From positions 50,453,664 through 50,517,663 of the forward strand of contig CM054177.1 of NCBI GenBank assembly GCA_028829895.1: a stretch of DNA of 64,000 nucleotides, in the 5' to 3' direction. Each line of letters starts with the position of its first letter. The stretch's first letter is position 1. Shown here in pieces: positions 38,803 through 51,831 of the stretch. A program made the translations under genes and the position numbers. The DNA is from Sinotaia quadrata (taxonomy: Eukaryota > Mollusca > Gastropoda > Architaenioglossa > Viviparidae). The notes below the pieces were generated by a model. It had not been told where the DNA came from, did not search any database, and worked only from the letters and a program-made list of their open reading frames with translations.

Positions 38803-38856
<54 letters not shown>
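38791..38856 (+). repeat. (CT)n microsatellite
   Basis: CT run with a few CC interruptions. Confidence 0.96.
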
Positions 38857-38861
<5 letters not shown>

Positions 38862-39063
38862 TGATATGCTTGTAGATTTTGAAACAAAATTCTATAAATA
38901 ATCAAATTTAAATCTTTTCTTGTTCTCTCTCTTATCTCAAACTTTCTCTTGTTCTATCTTTGGATCCTCTTCCGTCTTTTTGCTCTCTTTCACTCTTTGT
39001 CTTTCTTTCTCACATCTCAATTTCTGACTCCTTTTCAGGGCACTCGTCGCACTCCTCTTCCTC

Positions 39064-39700
39064 TTACTCTCTTTCCCTGCTTTCTCCCTTCTATCCTCCC
39101 TTACTCTCTTTCCCTGCTTTCTCCCTTCTATCCTCCCTTACTCTCTTTCCCTGCTTTCTCCCTTCTGTCCTCCCTTACTCTCTTTCCCTGCTTTCTCCCT
39201 TCTATCCTCCCTTACTCTCTTTCCCTGCTTTCTCCCTTCTGTCCTCCTTTACACTCTTTCCCTGCTTTCTCCCTTCTATCCTCCCTTACTCTCTTTCCCT
39301 GCTTTCTCCCTTCTATCCTCCCTTACTCTCTTTCCCTGCTTTCTCCCTTCTGTCCTCCTTTACACTCTTTCCCTGCTTTCACCCTTCTGTCCTCCTTTAC
39401 TCTCTTTCCCTGCTTTCTCCCTTCTATCCTCCCTTACTCTCTTTCCCTGCTTTCTCCCTTCTGTCCTCCTTTACTCTCTTTCCCTGCTTTCTCCCTTCTA
39501 TCCTCCCTTACTCTCTTTCCCTGCTTTCTCCCTTCTATCCTCCCTTACTCTCTTTCCCTGCTTTCTCCCTTCTGTCCTCCCTTAATCTCTTTCCCTGCTT
39601 TCTCCCTTCTATCCTCCCTTACTTTCTTTTCCTGCTTTCTCCCTTCTATCCTTTCTCCCTTACTCTCTTTCCTGCTCTCTCCCTTCTATCCTCCCTATTC
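39064..39700 (+). repeat. 37-bp homopyrimidine-type minisatellite, about 17 copies
   Basis: Units start TACTCTCTTTCCCTGCTTTC, 37 bp apart (39065, 39102 and onward); almost all C and T on the plus strand. As 37 is not a multiple of three, all frames cycle through the unit, giving the two long plus-strand ORFs (251 and 261 codons), which are not genes. Confidence 0.96.
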
Positions 39701-39994
39701 TCCTGCAGTCTTTAGTTGCTTCATTTTCTCCTAATCGATTTTCTCCCTTTTCACTACCTCTCTCTGTATCATTTCTTTCATCTTCCTTTCTATTGTTTGT
39801 AATACACTCTCCCTCTCTGTGTCTTTGTCTCTTTAATTTTCTCTCGCCTCTCTGACCTTCTGATTTACTCATATAAGTAATTGTTATAAGCAGTATTTAA
39901 CATTCCAGTTGAAAATTTTTTTCATTACGTAATTCAGTCCTACGCTAGTTTAAAAAAAATTCACAGGCGTCAACACGGATATGAACAACGTGCA

Positions 39995-40445
39995 AGACTG
40001 ACAGTAGGACGGTGAGCCAGAAAGTGTACAAGACTGACAATAGGACGGTGAGTCAGGAAGTGTACAAGACTGACATTAGGACGGTGAGTCAGGAAGTGTA
40101 CAAGACTGACAGTAGGACGGTGAGCTAGGTAATGTACAAGACTGACAGAAATACGGTGGGCTAGATAATGTACAAGACCTACAGTAAGACAATTTGTAAG
40201 ACATACAGAAAGAGAGTGAGTTAATGCTGTATTCAAGACTTACAGTAAGACACTGAGCTCGGCAATTTGCAATACTTACAGTAAGACGGTGAGCAAAGCA
40301 GTGTGCAAGACCTGGGGCAACATATGAGTTATGCAGTGTGCAAGATCTGGGGCAACATATGGATTATGCAGTGTGCAAGACCTGGGGCAAAATATGAGTT
40401 AGGTAGTGTGCAAGATTTGGGGCAACAAATGACCTGGGATATGTG
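39995..40445 (+). repeat. 36-bp minisatellite, then a 35-bp relative
   Basis: First units with GTACAAGACTGACAGTAGGA and CGGTGAG, then GTGCAAGACCTGGGGCAACA units; the two forms grade into each other. Confidence 0.88.
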
Positions 40446-41689
40446 CAAAACTTGGGACAATACAGTGAACTAGGCAACAGTCCAGTCAAAATGTATCAGT
40501 CGGTAACCGACTATACAGTAATGCTCTGAACAAACAGTTCTTGAGCTAAGCAGTACAAGACTGTCAACACGTTTAGAGTTATCGATCTTGTTTGGTTTTA
40601 TATAAAATACATGTTGTTTATTAACTATATCAATGAATATTTTAACAGGCTCTCTATTTTCTATGAATAATCTATATACCAGTAAGGCATCTGCATTAGG
40701 TTATTTTATATTATTACAAGGTCCCTTTAATTATAAGAAAATTGTTATCTCCATACCTACGATAATTTGCATCTCTCAGCTTGCAGATGACAGACTGGAA
40801 CTCTCCAGACTAAATTCCTAGAATTTTAATGAACACTAAAGAATACCTCTGACCTGGCACATGTCCAAACAGAGCAGTAAACACCCCCAAAGAAGACTTA
40901 CCACGTGTCATGTTAATTATTAAGCCCCCACACTACTCTAACCTTTCAAACCAGTTATAACACAGTTCAAGGGTGTTAATAAATAAAGAAATAGTATTTA
41001 ATAACAAAAACAATTAACTACACACTACACAGCAATTCAGCATTGATCAAATACAGGTAATAACTTATACAATGAACACACACATAAAAAACATAAACAA
41101 ACATATACTTGTAAACAGTAGATATAGAGTCAGGCCTGAAAAGACTCCTATTAACTGTTATGATTGTGTTCTTGGAATTGACAACAGTATCTGTTAACAA
41201 GGTTAGTTCAATTGATTATATTCAGACGACATGAACAAAATACATCACAAGATAAGAGAGAAGTCAAATAATTTCATGAAAAGAATCAGCATTATGTGTA
41301 CTGAGTTCTATCCTTATTTCTCACTGTGGTAGGTGATATCATGGCTTCATGTGCTGGCCTTCAGGCTCACAAACTATGCACTGGGTGGTTAGTTCACAAA
41401 CTGTGAGTTATCCCATTTACAAGTGAAAACATGTGCCAAGGTAGATGAAATGGTGTCCAAGAAATACCAAAAGAATTAGAGGTACCAAAGTATCAAAGCG
41501 AGTCAGCCAGTGGCTGCAGAAACATGATAATAATTCTTCTGCAGAATTTCAGATGGGCAGGCATTAATTATCACTTTCCTTAATTATCCTTCAGAATATA
41601 TTTACAATTACTGAATACAATCATTTAGTTCACCACAAGTGAACAATGAATTCCTTGTCCTTTCACAAATTGCATGTTTTTTCAGATAC
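40446..41689. other. No recognised gene
   Basis: About 1.2 kb, AT-rich, with ORFs of about 60 codons only; nothing recognised. Confidence 0.5.
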
Positions 41690-41850
41690 AGTTACATGGT
41701 ATTAACAAATTAAAGTTACATTTACAGTGTCCAGAAACAGTTATGCAGTATAAACAAGGCAAAGTTACATTTATATTTTTCCATATACATGTAAGCTGTG
41801 TCAACAAGGCAAAGTTACATTTATATTTTTCCATATACAGTTATGCCTTA
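41690..41850 (+). repeat. 50-bp repeat, 3 copies
   Basis: Units with CAAGGCAAAGTTACATTTAT at 41755 and 41805 and a diverged first copy. Confidence 0.85.
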
Positions 41851-42074
41851 TCAAAAAAGTTACATACCAAACAATGAAAATATAAAATTCTGTGAGTCAT
41901 ATCCAACATTTTACAAATCAAGGTTACAGTTCTGAATCATATTGTTATTCAACAGAGATCCACATTCATTTATCAGACTCACTACAAATTCCCATGATGA
42001 CTAGCATGTTAATTACAAATAAATCAACAAGCATAAATTGCAAATTATTTATACTAAACAAAATAAAAATGATA

Positions 42075-42082
42075 TCTTAGAA
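42075..42082. repeat. hAT target-site duplication, left (TCTTAGAA)
   Basis: Exact 8-bp match to 42556-42563 on the other side of the element. Confidence 0.9.
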
Positions 42083-42555
42083 CAGAGGTCAGCAAACGTT
42101 TTGGACTACTAGGCCATTTTAGGAGGTCAAGAAGGCACACTAGACCAGAAATGGTCAAAAGTACATCATTACTAGTCTTTGCACTTTATTTTGTGCATTT
42201 TAATGTATAATAAAGAGAAGACACTCTACAACTGGAAGGGGTAGAGATGGACAAAAGTTAGAAATAATTTGAAAAAGATTATATATGTGGATTGATTAGG
42301 CCAGTCATACCTACGGTACATACACTAATGTTGAACTTTAACTAAACCAGTGCTTGTACAATTAAAATAATTTTGGCTTTCTTACTTAAAAAAATCAACT
42401 ATATTTAAATTGTTGAAATGAAGGGGAATAAAACCGTGACAATTCAATTAGGCCGAATCCAATAATAAATAACTATGTGGGGGAGGGTCATTAGGCAAGA
42501 CTGGAATACTAGCTAGGCCATATCTAGTTTAAAGGCCAGAATTTGCCGACCCCTG
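42083..42555. mobile_element. Non-autonomous hAT-type element (473 bp)
   Basis: The left end CAGAGGTCAGCAAAC and the right end, read inward on the minus strand, CAGGGGTCGGCAAAT, form imperfect terminal inverted repeats of the CAGxGGTC..CAAA type known from Charlie-like hAT transposons. TCTTAGAA flanks both sides exactly (42075-42082 and 42556-42563), the 8-bp duplication of hAT transposition. The interior is AT-rich with no transposase ORF, so mobilisation would need an enzyme supplied elsewhere. The intact duplication and clear ends suggest a fairly recent insertion. Confidence 0.9.
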
Positions 42556-42563
42556 TCTTAGAA
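42556..42563. repeat. hAT target-site duplication, right (TCTTAGAA)
   Basis: Exact partner of 42075-42082. Confidence 0.9.
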
Positions 42564-43136
42564 TTAAACAGCACACAAGGTACCAAAATGAAAATTGAAA
42601 AACATTGCAACTCAGCTGAAATAGAAAGACATAAAATGTACCTTCTGTTTAGACGCAAAGAAACATGAAAAAGACAGTTTTAGACTTAAAACTCTGGTTT
42701 TACTCACTGTGAGGTCTTTTCCTGTAACTCCCCAATGGAGACAGACAAAAAGGGAGTCCACACTGTATTCTCTTAGCACACATTGATCAGCTCCAGCTTG
42801 CCAGTAGATGGCCATTGTTTATAGTTGACCCATATGGTACCATTGGCTAACTATTAGGAATGCTTGAGCTATGCAGTAAGCCATTTATTTAACCAAGATT
42901 TGGAGTGATTCTTGTGTTCTCTGGAATTTATGCTATTGAATTCTACTAGGAATGACGACCAGGGTCATTCAGTTTTGATGGTACTCTGGGCAATGTCTAA
43001 TAATCTGTTAGAAGGACTAGGTTATCTTTCCGTTATTTTCTACACTGACTGCACTCAACTTAAGTGCATGATGCCTACTTTAAAAAACCGACATATAAAT
43101 ATAGGAAAGACCAGCAAGTGTGTAAGAATATTTGGC
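42564..43136. other. No recognised gene
   Basis: Short ORFs only (42612-42815 minus, 42912-43151 plus). I see no family. Confidence 0.45.
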
Positions 43137-43271
43137 ACTCTGTTGATGTAAGATGGCAGGGTATACTTACTACATCGAGCAATTTCTGGTACAGTCAAGT
43201 TACATGAAATTGCCACAATTGTTGTTCTGCTTGGAGCCGACACGGCAAAAAAAAAAAGGCGCCAGGTTAGC
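43137..43271 (+). repeat. Unclassified dispersed repeat, copy B
   Basis: Partner of 14063-14191; it carries an extra A-run (about 11 A) near 43247. It lies just before the homopurine array at 43297. Confidence 0.7.
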
Positions 43272-43296
43272 TTTAAGTTAATAGTACTTTTATCAA

Positions 43297-43905
43297 TGAG
43301 GGAGAAGGGAGTGAGGGAGAAGGGAGTGAGGGGAAGGGAAAAGGGAGAAGGGAGTGATGGAGAAGGGAGTGAGGGGAAGGGAAAAGGGAGAAAGGAGTGA
43401 TGGAGAAGGGAGTGAGGGGAAGGGAAAAGGGAGAAGGGAGTGATGGAGAAGGGAGTGAGGGGAAGGGAAAAGGGAGAAGGGAGTGATAGAGAAGGGAGTG
43501 AGGGGAAGGGAAAAGGGAGAAGGGAGTGATGGAGAAGGGAGTGAGGGGAAGGGAAAAGGGAGAAGGGAGTGATGGAGAAGGGAGTGAGGGGAAGAGAAAA
43601 GGGAGAAGGGAGTGATGGAGAAGGGAGTGAGGGGAAGGGAAAAGGGAGTAAGGAGGAAGGGAGAAGGGAGTGAGGGAAAAGGGAGCGAGGGAGAAGGGAG
43701 TGAAGAAGAAGGGAGACAGGAGTGCGGGGGGGGGGAAGGGAGCGAGGGAGAAAGGAGTAAGTGGAAGGGAGAAGTGAGGGAAAAGGGAATGAGGAGGAAG
43801 GGAGTGAGGGTGGAGGGAGAAGGGAGTGATGGGGACTGGAGAAGGAAGTGATGGGAAGGGAGTGAGGGGGGAAGAGAGATGGGAGTGAGGGAGTGAGGGA
43901 TAAGG
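43297..43905 (+). repeat. Homopurine minisatellite, about 43-bp unit
   Basis: Plus-strand units such as GGGAGTGATGGAGAAGGGAG followed by TGAGGGGAAGGGAAAAGGGA; almost all A and G with scattered T and C, and a 10-G run at 43726. The 222-306-codon Pro/Ser/Leu-rich minus-strand ORFs are artefacts. Confidence 0.95.
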
Positions 43906-46744
43906 GAAAAACTTCCCGTGGCTTTGTAAATGTAGCGGCAATAAAAAAATAAAAACTAAACGACACAGATATCAATAGAGAAGAGCTCGTATCAGGCAGC
44001 GGGAAGAGACATTAGACTAAACAAAACACATCGCAATTATAAGCGTCAACCGTTTTGTTGTTTCTGTTTAAGTGCTATTTTCCACAGAACTCTATCCTTA
44101 CTGGGACTGTCCTATGTGCAGAAGAGAGACTCAACACTCGACTGACGACTAGAGAAGACAGCGACATATAAGTGTGTCCTCCATTTCTTTTTCGAGGGGA
44201 GGGGATTTTTTTTTGTTTTGCTTCTTTTTTTATTTTTGGCGGAGAGGAGGGGAAGGGGGAGGATTGAGCTGATTTCAAAAACAAATGTTCTAGGACAGTG
44301 CGCCGTAACAAAAACATTCGACTTCTCGTCTTTTATAGGTGGGGGTGGGGGTGGGGATGCGGAGTGGCGGTATTAAATTTGCATTTAGAAGTGTATCTTA
44401 TTTAATCCAGCCAAATCAATATAGTTTCCTACACATATTAAAGTTCGTCTAAAACTTGAGGCCTTAACACCACAGCCTTGTCCGGTTATGTAACGGTCAA
44501 CTGAATCAAAACAGTGTAAAAGAAAACAATATAATCTAATGTGAATGAATATTTGTAATGATAATAGCAAGTGTTAGTTTTTGAATTAATTTATGCATGC
44601 GAACTAGCTGACCTCTCAACTACATGTATAGAGGACATTCGGTGCATTGAATACTTCGTCCTTGAATTATTAGTTTCCTTGCAGAAAACGCTTACCTGAG
44701 TACTGTTGACTTATATGTACTGAGTTCTCAGTAACGACAAATGATCACGTGTTTACATCAAGAGGTTGCATCACGGCTTACGTGCCCAGGAAAATGCGAA
44801 ACGAATATTAAGTTACAAACCTATTGGCATCAAATTTCACGAACGGAAGGTTTTTAGAGAAGAAAGTGAAAGTGACGAAAGTCGATGTCAAGAAAGATTT
44901 AATGAGGATGGTCACACCCAATCAGTGCATTCGTTATAATTCACCTTGCCAGAAGGAACTGATCAATATCTGTGCTAACCCTTGAGTGATCCCCACTATT
45001 TTTTTCCAAAAGCAAATGTGTATTATGCCAGCTATTTAATTTCACTCAGTTCAGCAAAACAAATTCCTTTTGTGCGGTTTCTAAAGAAAATCTTTGTTGT
45101 GAAACAAATAACACCAATGTTTGTATACGTCTCGTTTTAATTAAAAGCAAATCAAAATCTAACATTCTTTCATCTTCCGAAAGACGTATATATTATGCAA
45201 CAAAATATAATGTGTTTCTTTTGTCACTCCATGAATACATAGAAATAAATATATGTACAATGTTATCATCACTCACTTTAAAACACAGGGAAGTTTATCA
45301 AGTAATCTTGAATTTTAGATGAACAAGCCAAACAAGATAATACGTGTGTGTGTGTGGAGGGGGGTGGGTTGTAACGAGCCAAGAACAGTAGAAGACAGTG
45401 ACAACACTGTTTATAGTAGCTATTTAATGTAACCATTGAGTGTTTATTTCATTCACGTTTTCCTTTATATATTGTTTTAAACGTATGGACTGAGTACAAG
45501 CAGGTCATTATTAAGGGTTAATATAAAGGTTGTATACAACAACTTAAAACATCACACTAAGCAAATGGTATTGGATAACGCAATGCCATGCATACTACCA
45601 ACTTGTAGTATATAACACACGGCACGGTATGCAGTAAGCATTTGTTAAATTAATATGATGTATAATCAGCAATAGTCTTTAACGCATTATACAACATATT
45701 ACTCAAACAATGTGTTGTTTTAAACACAAAACCATGTATGTTAATCCAATATAAATAACCTAAATTTTACTAAATCACCAAATCACTGCATAGTAAAACT
45801 TACTATTGTGGGTTACACACTATACAATGCAACCTCGTCAAATTAATTAAGATTTAAACTAACACACACACTAATCGTAAGGAAATCCTTAAACACATAA
45901 ACCTCATAAAAACAAATAGGTAAGAAACACATTACTTTCCTTACTTATAATTTATTGTGTGTGATACTTCAACCAACATTTATCGTCCCTGTGTCATTTG
46001 GTATAACATTTATTTTGAAATGTGGACATCTCTCGGTTGGGCTTTGTACGTAATTTGTCGCGGGGGTGGGGGTGGGGGGCAGTCACTCTTGGGAATCTCG
46101 ATCAATGACAGTTAATCTTATACTGTAGCCATTTGCACAGAAGACTTCCTTTCTCTTCTTCAGAACGGCCTGAAGAAAGTTAGCATTCCACAGACTTCTC
46201 AACGTCTATTTAATAATAAAAGTACGTGCTTGCAATGATGTTCCATCACCATTCCAGAAAGAATGTGCACATATCAGGATTTACAGTGTCATCTGCTACA
46301 AATCACAAGCTGAGTGCCACGCTGTGTACTCAGACTAAATGAGGGCAGAAATTTTGTTATATATTTCCTTCTTCAGAATTTCAACTAAATATGAATATTT
46401 TTGTCAAAGTATTTTCTTTGGTAATATTTTCATGACACATTTTACTTATTATAAAGTTGTATACTTAAATACGGTTTTTGATATCACTGCTGAATTTTCC
46501 AGAAAACATTTCACAAATATTTCTCTATTTCCAAATATTATTTTACACAGGACTCGTAGACACATCTCATTTAATTATGTGTAGCTCAATGTAATTATAC
46601 ACTTATGCGACCATATTATCTATCTATATATTCATGTGACTACATCTGTATAACATTAGTAGTATACTAATTTCTAAGAGTTTTACTGACTACTTAATCA
46701 TGTCACGTACCATACGACTGTGTAAGTACAGATTATGCCTTAGC
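43906..46744. other. No recognised gene
   Basis: Nearly 3 kb, AT-rich, with G-rich patches at 44339-44357 and 46060-46078 (GGGGGTGGGGGTGGGG). No ORF above about 80 codons and no array; one of the cleanest non-repetitive stretches. Confidence 0.5.
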
Positions 46745-47135
46745 CAGCATTGCTTGTTAAATTGTCTGTAGCTACACCTATGATTGCTCTACACATTACA
46801 TTGTCTGTAGCTACACCTATGATTGCTCTACACATTATCTTGTTTGTAGCTACTCTTATCATTGCTCTACACATTATAATATTGTATGTAGCTAAAATTT
46901 TATTAGCTACACGTTATCTTCTGTAGCTATTTTTATGACTACTGTTCATGTTATATTGTCTATAGCTACTTTGCTGTACAAATTGTGTAGTCTGTAACTA
47001 CGTTTATGATTGGGTGTGCATATAATATTGTCTGTAGCTACTTTTATGATTGGGTGTGCATATAATATTGTCTGTAGCTACTTTTATGATTGGGTGTGCA
47101 TATAATATTGTCTGTAGCTACTTTTATGATTATTT
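46745..47135 (+). repeat. About 40-bp minisatellite, about 9 copies
   Basis: Early units with TTGTCTGTAGCTACACCTAT are diverged. Later ones with TGATTGGGTGTGCATATAAT are identical (near 47000-47110). Confidence 0.9.
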
Positions 47136-48299
47136 TTTTTTTGTCTGCAGTTACCTTTTTTAATTGCCGTACATTGTCGTTAATGATTGTTTTATATGTT
47201 AAATATTCTGTAGCCACCTTTATGACGTCAGCCATTATCTTTTGTATGACTGCGAGAGCACAAACATATTTCTCTGTCCGAAAGTGTCAGTATATTTATT
47301 ATAATTTTCAGGATGTGTGTGGGATTTCTATTTTGCTGAAATGTTGAAACACATGTTAGACTTAGACCCACCTCTAAAATATAGAGAGAACAAAACACTT
47401 GAAGTGCGACTACACATATTAGACCCAACCACTGTAGCTGTTTTTCCCTTTCCTCTGTCTTACTCTGTATTAGGTTGTATCTTTCTCTCACACACACACT
47501 CACACACACTGTAGGAAAATGTTAGATAAATGAAGTGTTCCTAATACCCAGACCGTCAGTCACACTGTATATGGTACGTACGGTCACAACTACTGGGCGT
47601 GTCACAAGGAAAGGAGCCAAAAGCTACCTCACGGCTGTTATATGTCGGGGTGCTCAGTCGGGACTGGAGCGTGTGTAAACCAGCGCTGTGCTTTGTGGGG
47701 ACACAAAACATGAACTGGAATAAAGGAATTTGTTGGGTATTGTAGTTAGCTAAGGGGGAGAAGGAAGGGAAAGGAGTGGTAGATTTATAGTGCTGACTTT
47801 TGTTATAGAATGTTGCCCGAAGTGCATACACCAAACCTCAAACTTTCTTTTCCTCCTGGGGAAGGGGGGGGGGGGGAAACAAACTTCTGACTTTGGAATA
47901 CAGCAGTTACGTATGATTTTATGAAAGTTCGGGTTAGATGAGACGAATTAAGGAATGATGATTATATAGTAATACGTGTTCTGATGTAGATATTTATTTC
48001 GGAAAGTGCAAACAAGTGATTGTGCACATTTATGTAAATTCCACAAAGATTTGCAAGCACATACCAACATACATATACATTCTATGCAAAAATGTCAGCA
48101 CTTATCAAAATTATATTGGATTGTTTATTAATATACTCATATATGCATATATATTAATATGCACACTAATACAAAGCTTAATATATTACCTTGTGTGTAA
48201 TTATTTAAGTCTATAGTAAAAGACATTAATAATTTTTGCATCACTAAAGATGTCCCTAATAACACATACATGTTATTATCATCACTGCTGTATTTCCTT
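47136..48299. other. No recognised gene
   Basis: ORFs up to 93 codons without similarity; TGACGTCA at 47223; a 13-G run at 47864. Confidence 0.45.
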
Positions 48300-48760
48300 A
48301 GGCATAGATTATGTTAATGATTGGGATGCAGTAATATATAATTGTTAGTAGACTATGTTGATGATTGGGATGCAGTAATAATTGTTAGTAGACTATGTTG
48401 ATGATCGGAATGCAGTAATATATAATTGTTAGTAGACTATGTTGATTATTGGGATGCAGTAATAATTGTTAGTAGACTATGTTGATGATTGGGATGCAGT
48501 AATAATTGTTAGTAGACTATGTTGATGATTGGGATGCAGTAATAATTGTTAGTAGACTATGTTGATGATTGGGATGCAGTAATAATTGTTAGTAGACTAT
48601 GTTGATGATTGGGATGCAGTAATAATTGTTAGTAGACTATGTTGATGATTGGGATGCAGTAATATATAATTGTTAATAGACTATGTTGATGATTGGGATG
48701 CAGTAATAATTGTTAGTAGACTATGTTGATGATTGGGATGCAGTAATAATTGTTAGTAGT
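48300..48760 (+). repeat. 40-bp minisatellite, about 11 copies
   Basis: Units TAGTAGACTATGTTGATGAT plus TGGGATGCAGTAATAATTGT; some copies have a TATA insertion. Confidence 0.96.
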
Positions 48761-48945
48761 GGGGTCAGTAATATAATAGTGGTAGTTAAGTAGAAATAGT
48801 TGAGTAATAGTTTCAGTAGTAGCTTTATTAGTCAAGTAGTAGCTCACTAATAATAGTAGCAGTAGCAGTAGACAATATCAGAAGTAGAAACAATAACAAG
48901 TATAGTAGAAGTAGTAGAAGTAGAAGTAGCAATACATGTATTATA
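48761..48945 (+). repeat. AGT-rich low-complexity tract
   Basis: Irregular AGTAGTAG and TAGAAGTAG sequence continuing from the 40-bp array. Confidence 0.85.
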
Positions 48946-49159
48946 ATTTTATTTAATGTTTTTGGGTAAAAATGTCTTGTGCGTAAATGCACGTTTATAT
49001 AGTTTCCATTTGATCCTTTCTGTTCATTTAGATTTGAAAGGGGTGGGGGTACTGGAAGATACGTTTTCATGTACTGCTTGTAGTGTTTACGCAAGGTTAT
49101 GCTTGTGGAGTTTTAACGCAATTTAAAATTATTTTTTTCGTAAATCATACTAGAATACC

Positions 49160-49395
49160 GTATGTGGCCACATTACAGTCTTGGTATTGTATTGCTGTAT
49201 TAATACGTGGCCACATTACACTATCTTGTTATTGTATTGCTGTATTAATACGTGGCCACATTACACTATCTTGTTATTGTATTGCTGTATTAATACGTGG
49301 CCACTTTACACTGTCTTGTTATTGCATTGCTGTATTAATACGTGGCCACTTTACACTGTCTTGTTATTGCATTGCTGTATTAATACGTGGCCATC
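49160..49395 (+). repeat. 45-bp minisatellite, 5 copies
   Basis: Units TATTGTATTGCTGTATTAAT plus ACGTGGCCACATTACACTAT plus CTTGT. The 45-bp length keeps ORFs open in two plus-strand frames; not a gene. Confidence 0.96.
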
Positions 49396-50374
49396 GAGTA
49401 TTGAACTCATTGCCAAGCTTTCGATGGTGGTTCCTCCTGTTTCAATGTTGAATTTTATTTTTTTTTAAATAAATTTCTCTCTCCATCTAAATCACTAATG
49501 GTGACAGTGCTAGCAGACGTGTGCTACATTGCCATAACTCATGGCAAAAACGTCAGTTACATCTGTGCTACAATCAACGTAATTCATGGCAGACAGCGTC
49601 AGTTGGACGATTGAAAAACATGAATTACGAATATATAATTGTCACGCTTGGCTAGTTTGCATTGCCGAGAACAAAATTACTCTTTCAGCGGTACGTGAAA
49701 TAGCTGGCATCAAGACCGTATGACTGTGTGTACTGCTATTACTCAACCGACATCGCCATCATTGTGTTACTCGGTGTCAGTAACTGACCTACATACTTCA
49801 ACATTCAATGACGCCAGATGTCACAGGTCTAACTAGTATGTGTGTACTAACAAAACAAGATTCTGTGCACATCACCTGTCAAGACAGGCATTCGTGGCTG
49901 AGGGCGCACACGACACACGACACACGTGTTACACACACAAGCGCGCGTGCGGTGCAAAGTTGTATTTGTTTGGGAACAGAAAATACTATAATTCGCTTAA
50001 ATGAAAGAAAAGTACTGTAAAAGTATCCCCAAGGAGAGATAATTGATACAATAAACCTAATTTGACTTCATGAAATAAGTATATACTTTGTAATCGAGTC
50101 TTAAGAATACGAGTTCAAATATACTCATTTTTTTGTTTGTTTGTTGTTGTTTACATTATTCATAGTGGTGCATTAAAGTCCTCTTACAGAATATCTTTTT
50201 AAAATGTATAATGACTAGTCGAAACATTCTGTAAGTTTGTCCAGATTATTGCTCTCTTTAAATTAAAGTATTAGATGTTTAAATTATTTTTTTATATGAC
50301 ACCAAAAGGCATGTGTAAGTTCAGGGGATACTATTTACGAGTTATATAGCAAGCAGTTAAGAAAACATTGGGCA
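49396..50374. other. No recognised gene
   Basis: A 70-codon ORF at 49808 without similarity; nothing else seen. Confidence 0.45.
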
Positions 50375-50750
50375 ACCACCTGCGTCTAACAACCACTTTA
50401 TGTCTCACAACCACCTGTGTCTGACAACCACTTTGTGTCTCACAGCCACTTTATGTCTCAGAACCACCCGCGTCTAACAACCACTTTGTGTCTCACAGCC
50501 ACATTATGTCTCACAACCACCTGTGTCTGACAACCACTTTGAGTCTCACAGCCACCTGCATCTAACAACCACTTTGTGTCTGGCAACCACCTGCATCTAA
50601 CAACCACTGTCTCACAATCACCTGTGTCTAACAACCACCTGCACACTTTGTGTCTGACCACCTGTGTCTAACAACCACCTGTATCTAACAACGACGTTCT
50701 CTCACACCACCCGCAACCAATTTGTGTCTCACAACCACATGCGATTGACA
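50375..50750 (+). repeat. Degenerate 17/31-bp repeat
   Basis: Units ACAACCACCTGTGTCT and ACAACCACTTTGTGTCTC interspersed. Confidence 0.88.
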
Positions 50751-50894
50751 ATTCAGACTGTTCATAAACAACGAATCAGTTTTACTTTGTATATTTACAT
50801 TTGATCGACATAAAGATTAGAGATTAAATTTTATTAACATTAACATGCAGCATTAAAGCATGAAAACATAACCATTTAGATCTGTACGTGAAAG

Positions 50895-51035
50895 TTCTAA
50901 GCATAGAGAGGAATACGTAAAAGTTCTAAGCATACAGAGGAATACGTAAAAGTTCTAAGCATACAGAGGAATACGTAAAAGTTCTAAGCATACAGAGGAA
51001 TACGTGAAAAATCTAAGCATACAGAGGAATACGTG
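50895..51035 (+). repeat. 29-bp minisatellite, 5 copies
   Basis: Units AAGTTCTAAGCATACAGAGG plus AATACGTAA. Confidence 0.95.
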
Positions 51036-51778
51036 GAGTAAAAAACCTTGCATTCATTCCACCACAATTCTACACTAACAGCAACATTCCTTCTTAAAAG
51101 ATTTCTGTGGGCATTAATTCAAGAAAGAATACGAGGGACTGTCACCGTGACCGTAGGATGATGTATCTACGTCACGGGTCTCCGTGAGTGGGATAAAAAC
51201 AGGATATCTTTTAGCTAGCTCTTTTAACAACATTTCATACGGGTTTCGTCATATTTCATAGGCCAAGCTCACCCGCCCATCAAATGAAGGCAGTAGTGCA
51301 TGACAAGATTTAAATAGAAGGTTTTAATAAGTCACTTGGGGTCTAGTCAAAATGTGTAGAGTCTCTTTTCACTCGGGGCTAGTAAAGTCCTCAAGGTTTT
51401 CCAGCCACATGCCCGAATATAATAATAAAAAATAGCGTCTCAAATGTAACTCAGAGTGATTGCCTTTTAAAAAAACTGGAACGTGTGTGTTCATGCTGTA
51501 GATGTTTTGTCGACACCTGCCTGACAATATAGGAATTTTCGCGTTCACGCTAAAGACATTTGTTGACGTGTCTTACTCTGTTAACAACCTTCAAAATACT
51601 CCAAGATTTCTGGTACATTCAACAGACATTCGTTGTCGTGTGCTATTCTCATGCAACATTTAATTCTTGGATATGAAACAGTGAAAAAACTGTCGACGTT
51701 TATTTTCACATGTTAATATTATTTGATATCGCCTTGAGAATCACTGCCCCTGTGATTGCCGTTTAGCAAACAGTTTGT
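51036..51778. other. No recognisable feature
   Basis: Spacer before the satellite and retroelement; nothing seen. Confidence 0.5.
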
Positions 51779-51831
51779 GTGACAATCTACTCAAGCAGTT
51801 TACAGCTATCAGTTAAGTTCGACAGTCTACT
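51779..51831 (+). repeat. Left remnant of the 40-bp satellite
   Basis: About 1.25 units of the satellite seen at 60440-60815, beginning near GACAATCTACTCAAGC and interrupted at CTACT by the retroelement. The insertion therefore fell near the left edge of the array. Confidence 0.9.
51827..51831. repeat. Target-site duplication, left copy (CTACT)
   Basis: CTACT lies immediately before the 5' LTR and is matched by CTACT at 60440-60444 immediately after the 3' LTR. A 5-bp duplication fits gypsy-class integration. The pentamer belongs to the 40-bp satellite unit, so the element landed inside that array. Confidence 0.93.

Noticed and set aside
38949..39734. Two long plus-strand ORFs (261 and 251 codons)
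   Set aside because: They are translations of a 37-bp homopyrimidine repeat in different frames; composition only Ser/Leu/Pro/Phe.
43055..43975. 306- and 222-codon minus-strand ORFs rich in Pro/Ser/Leu
   Set aside because: Translations of the homopurine array at 43297-43905; no domain.
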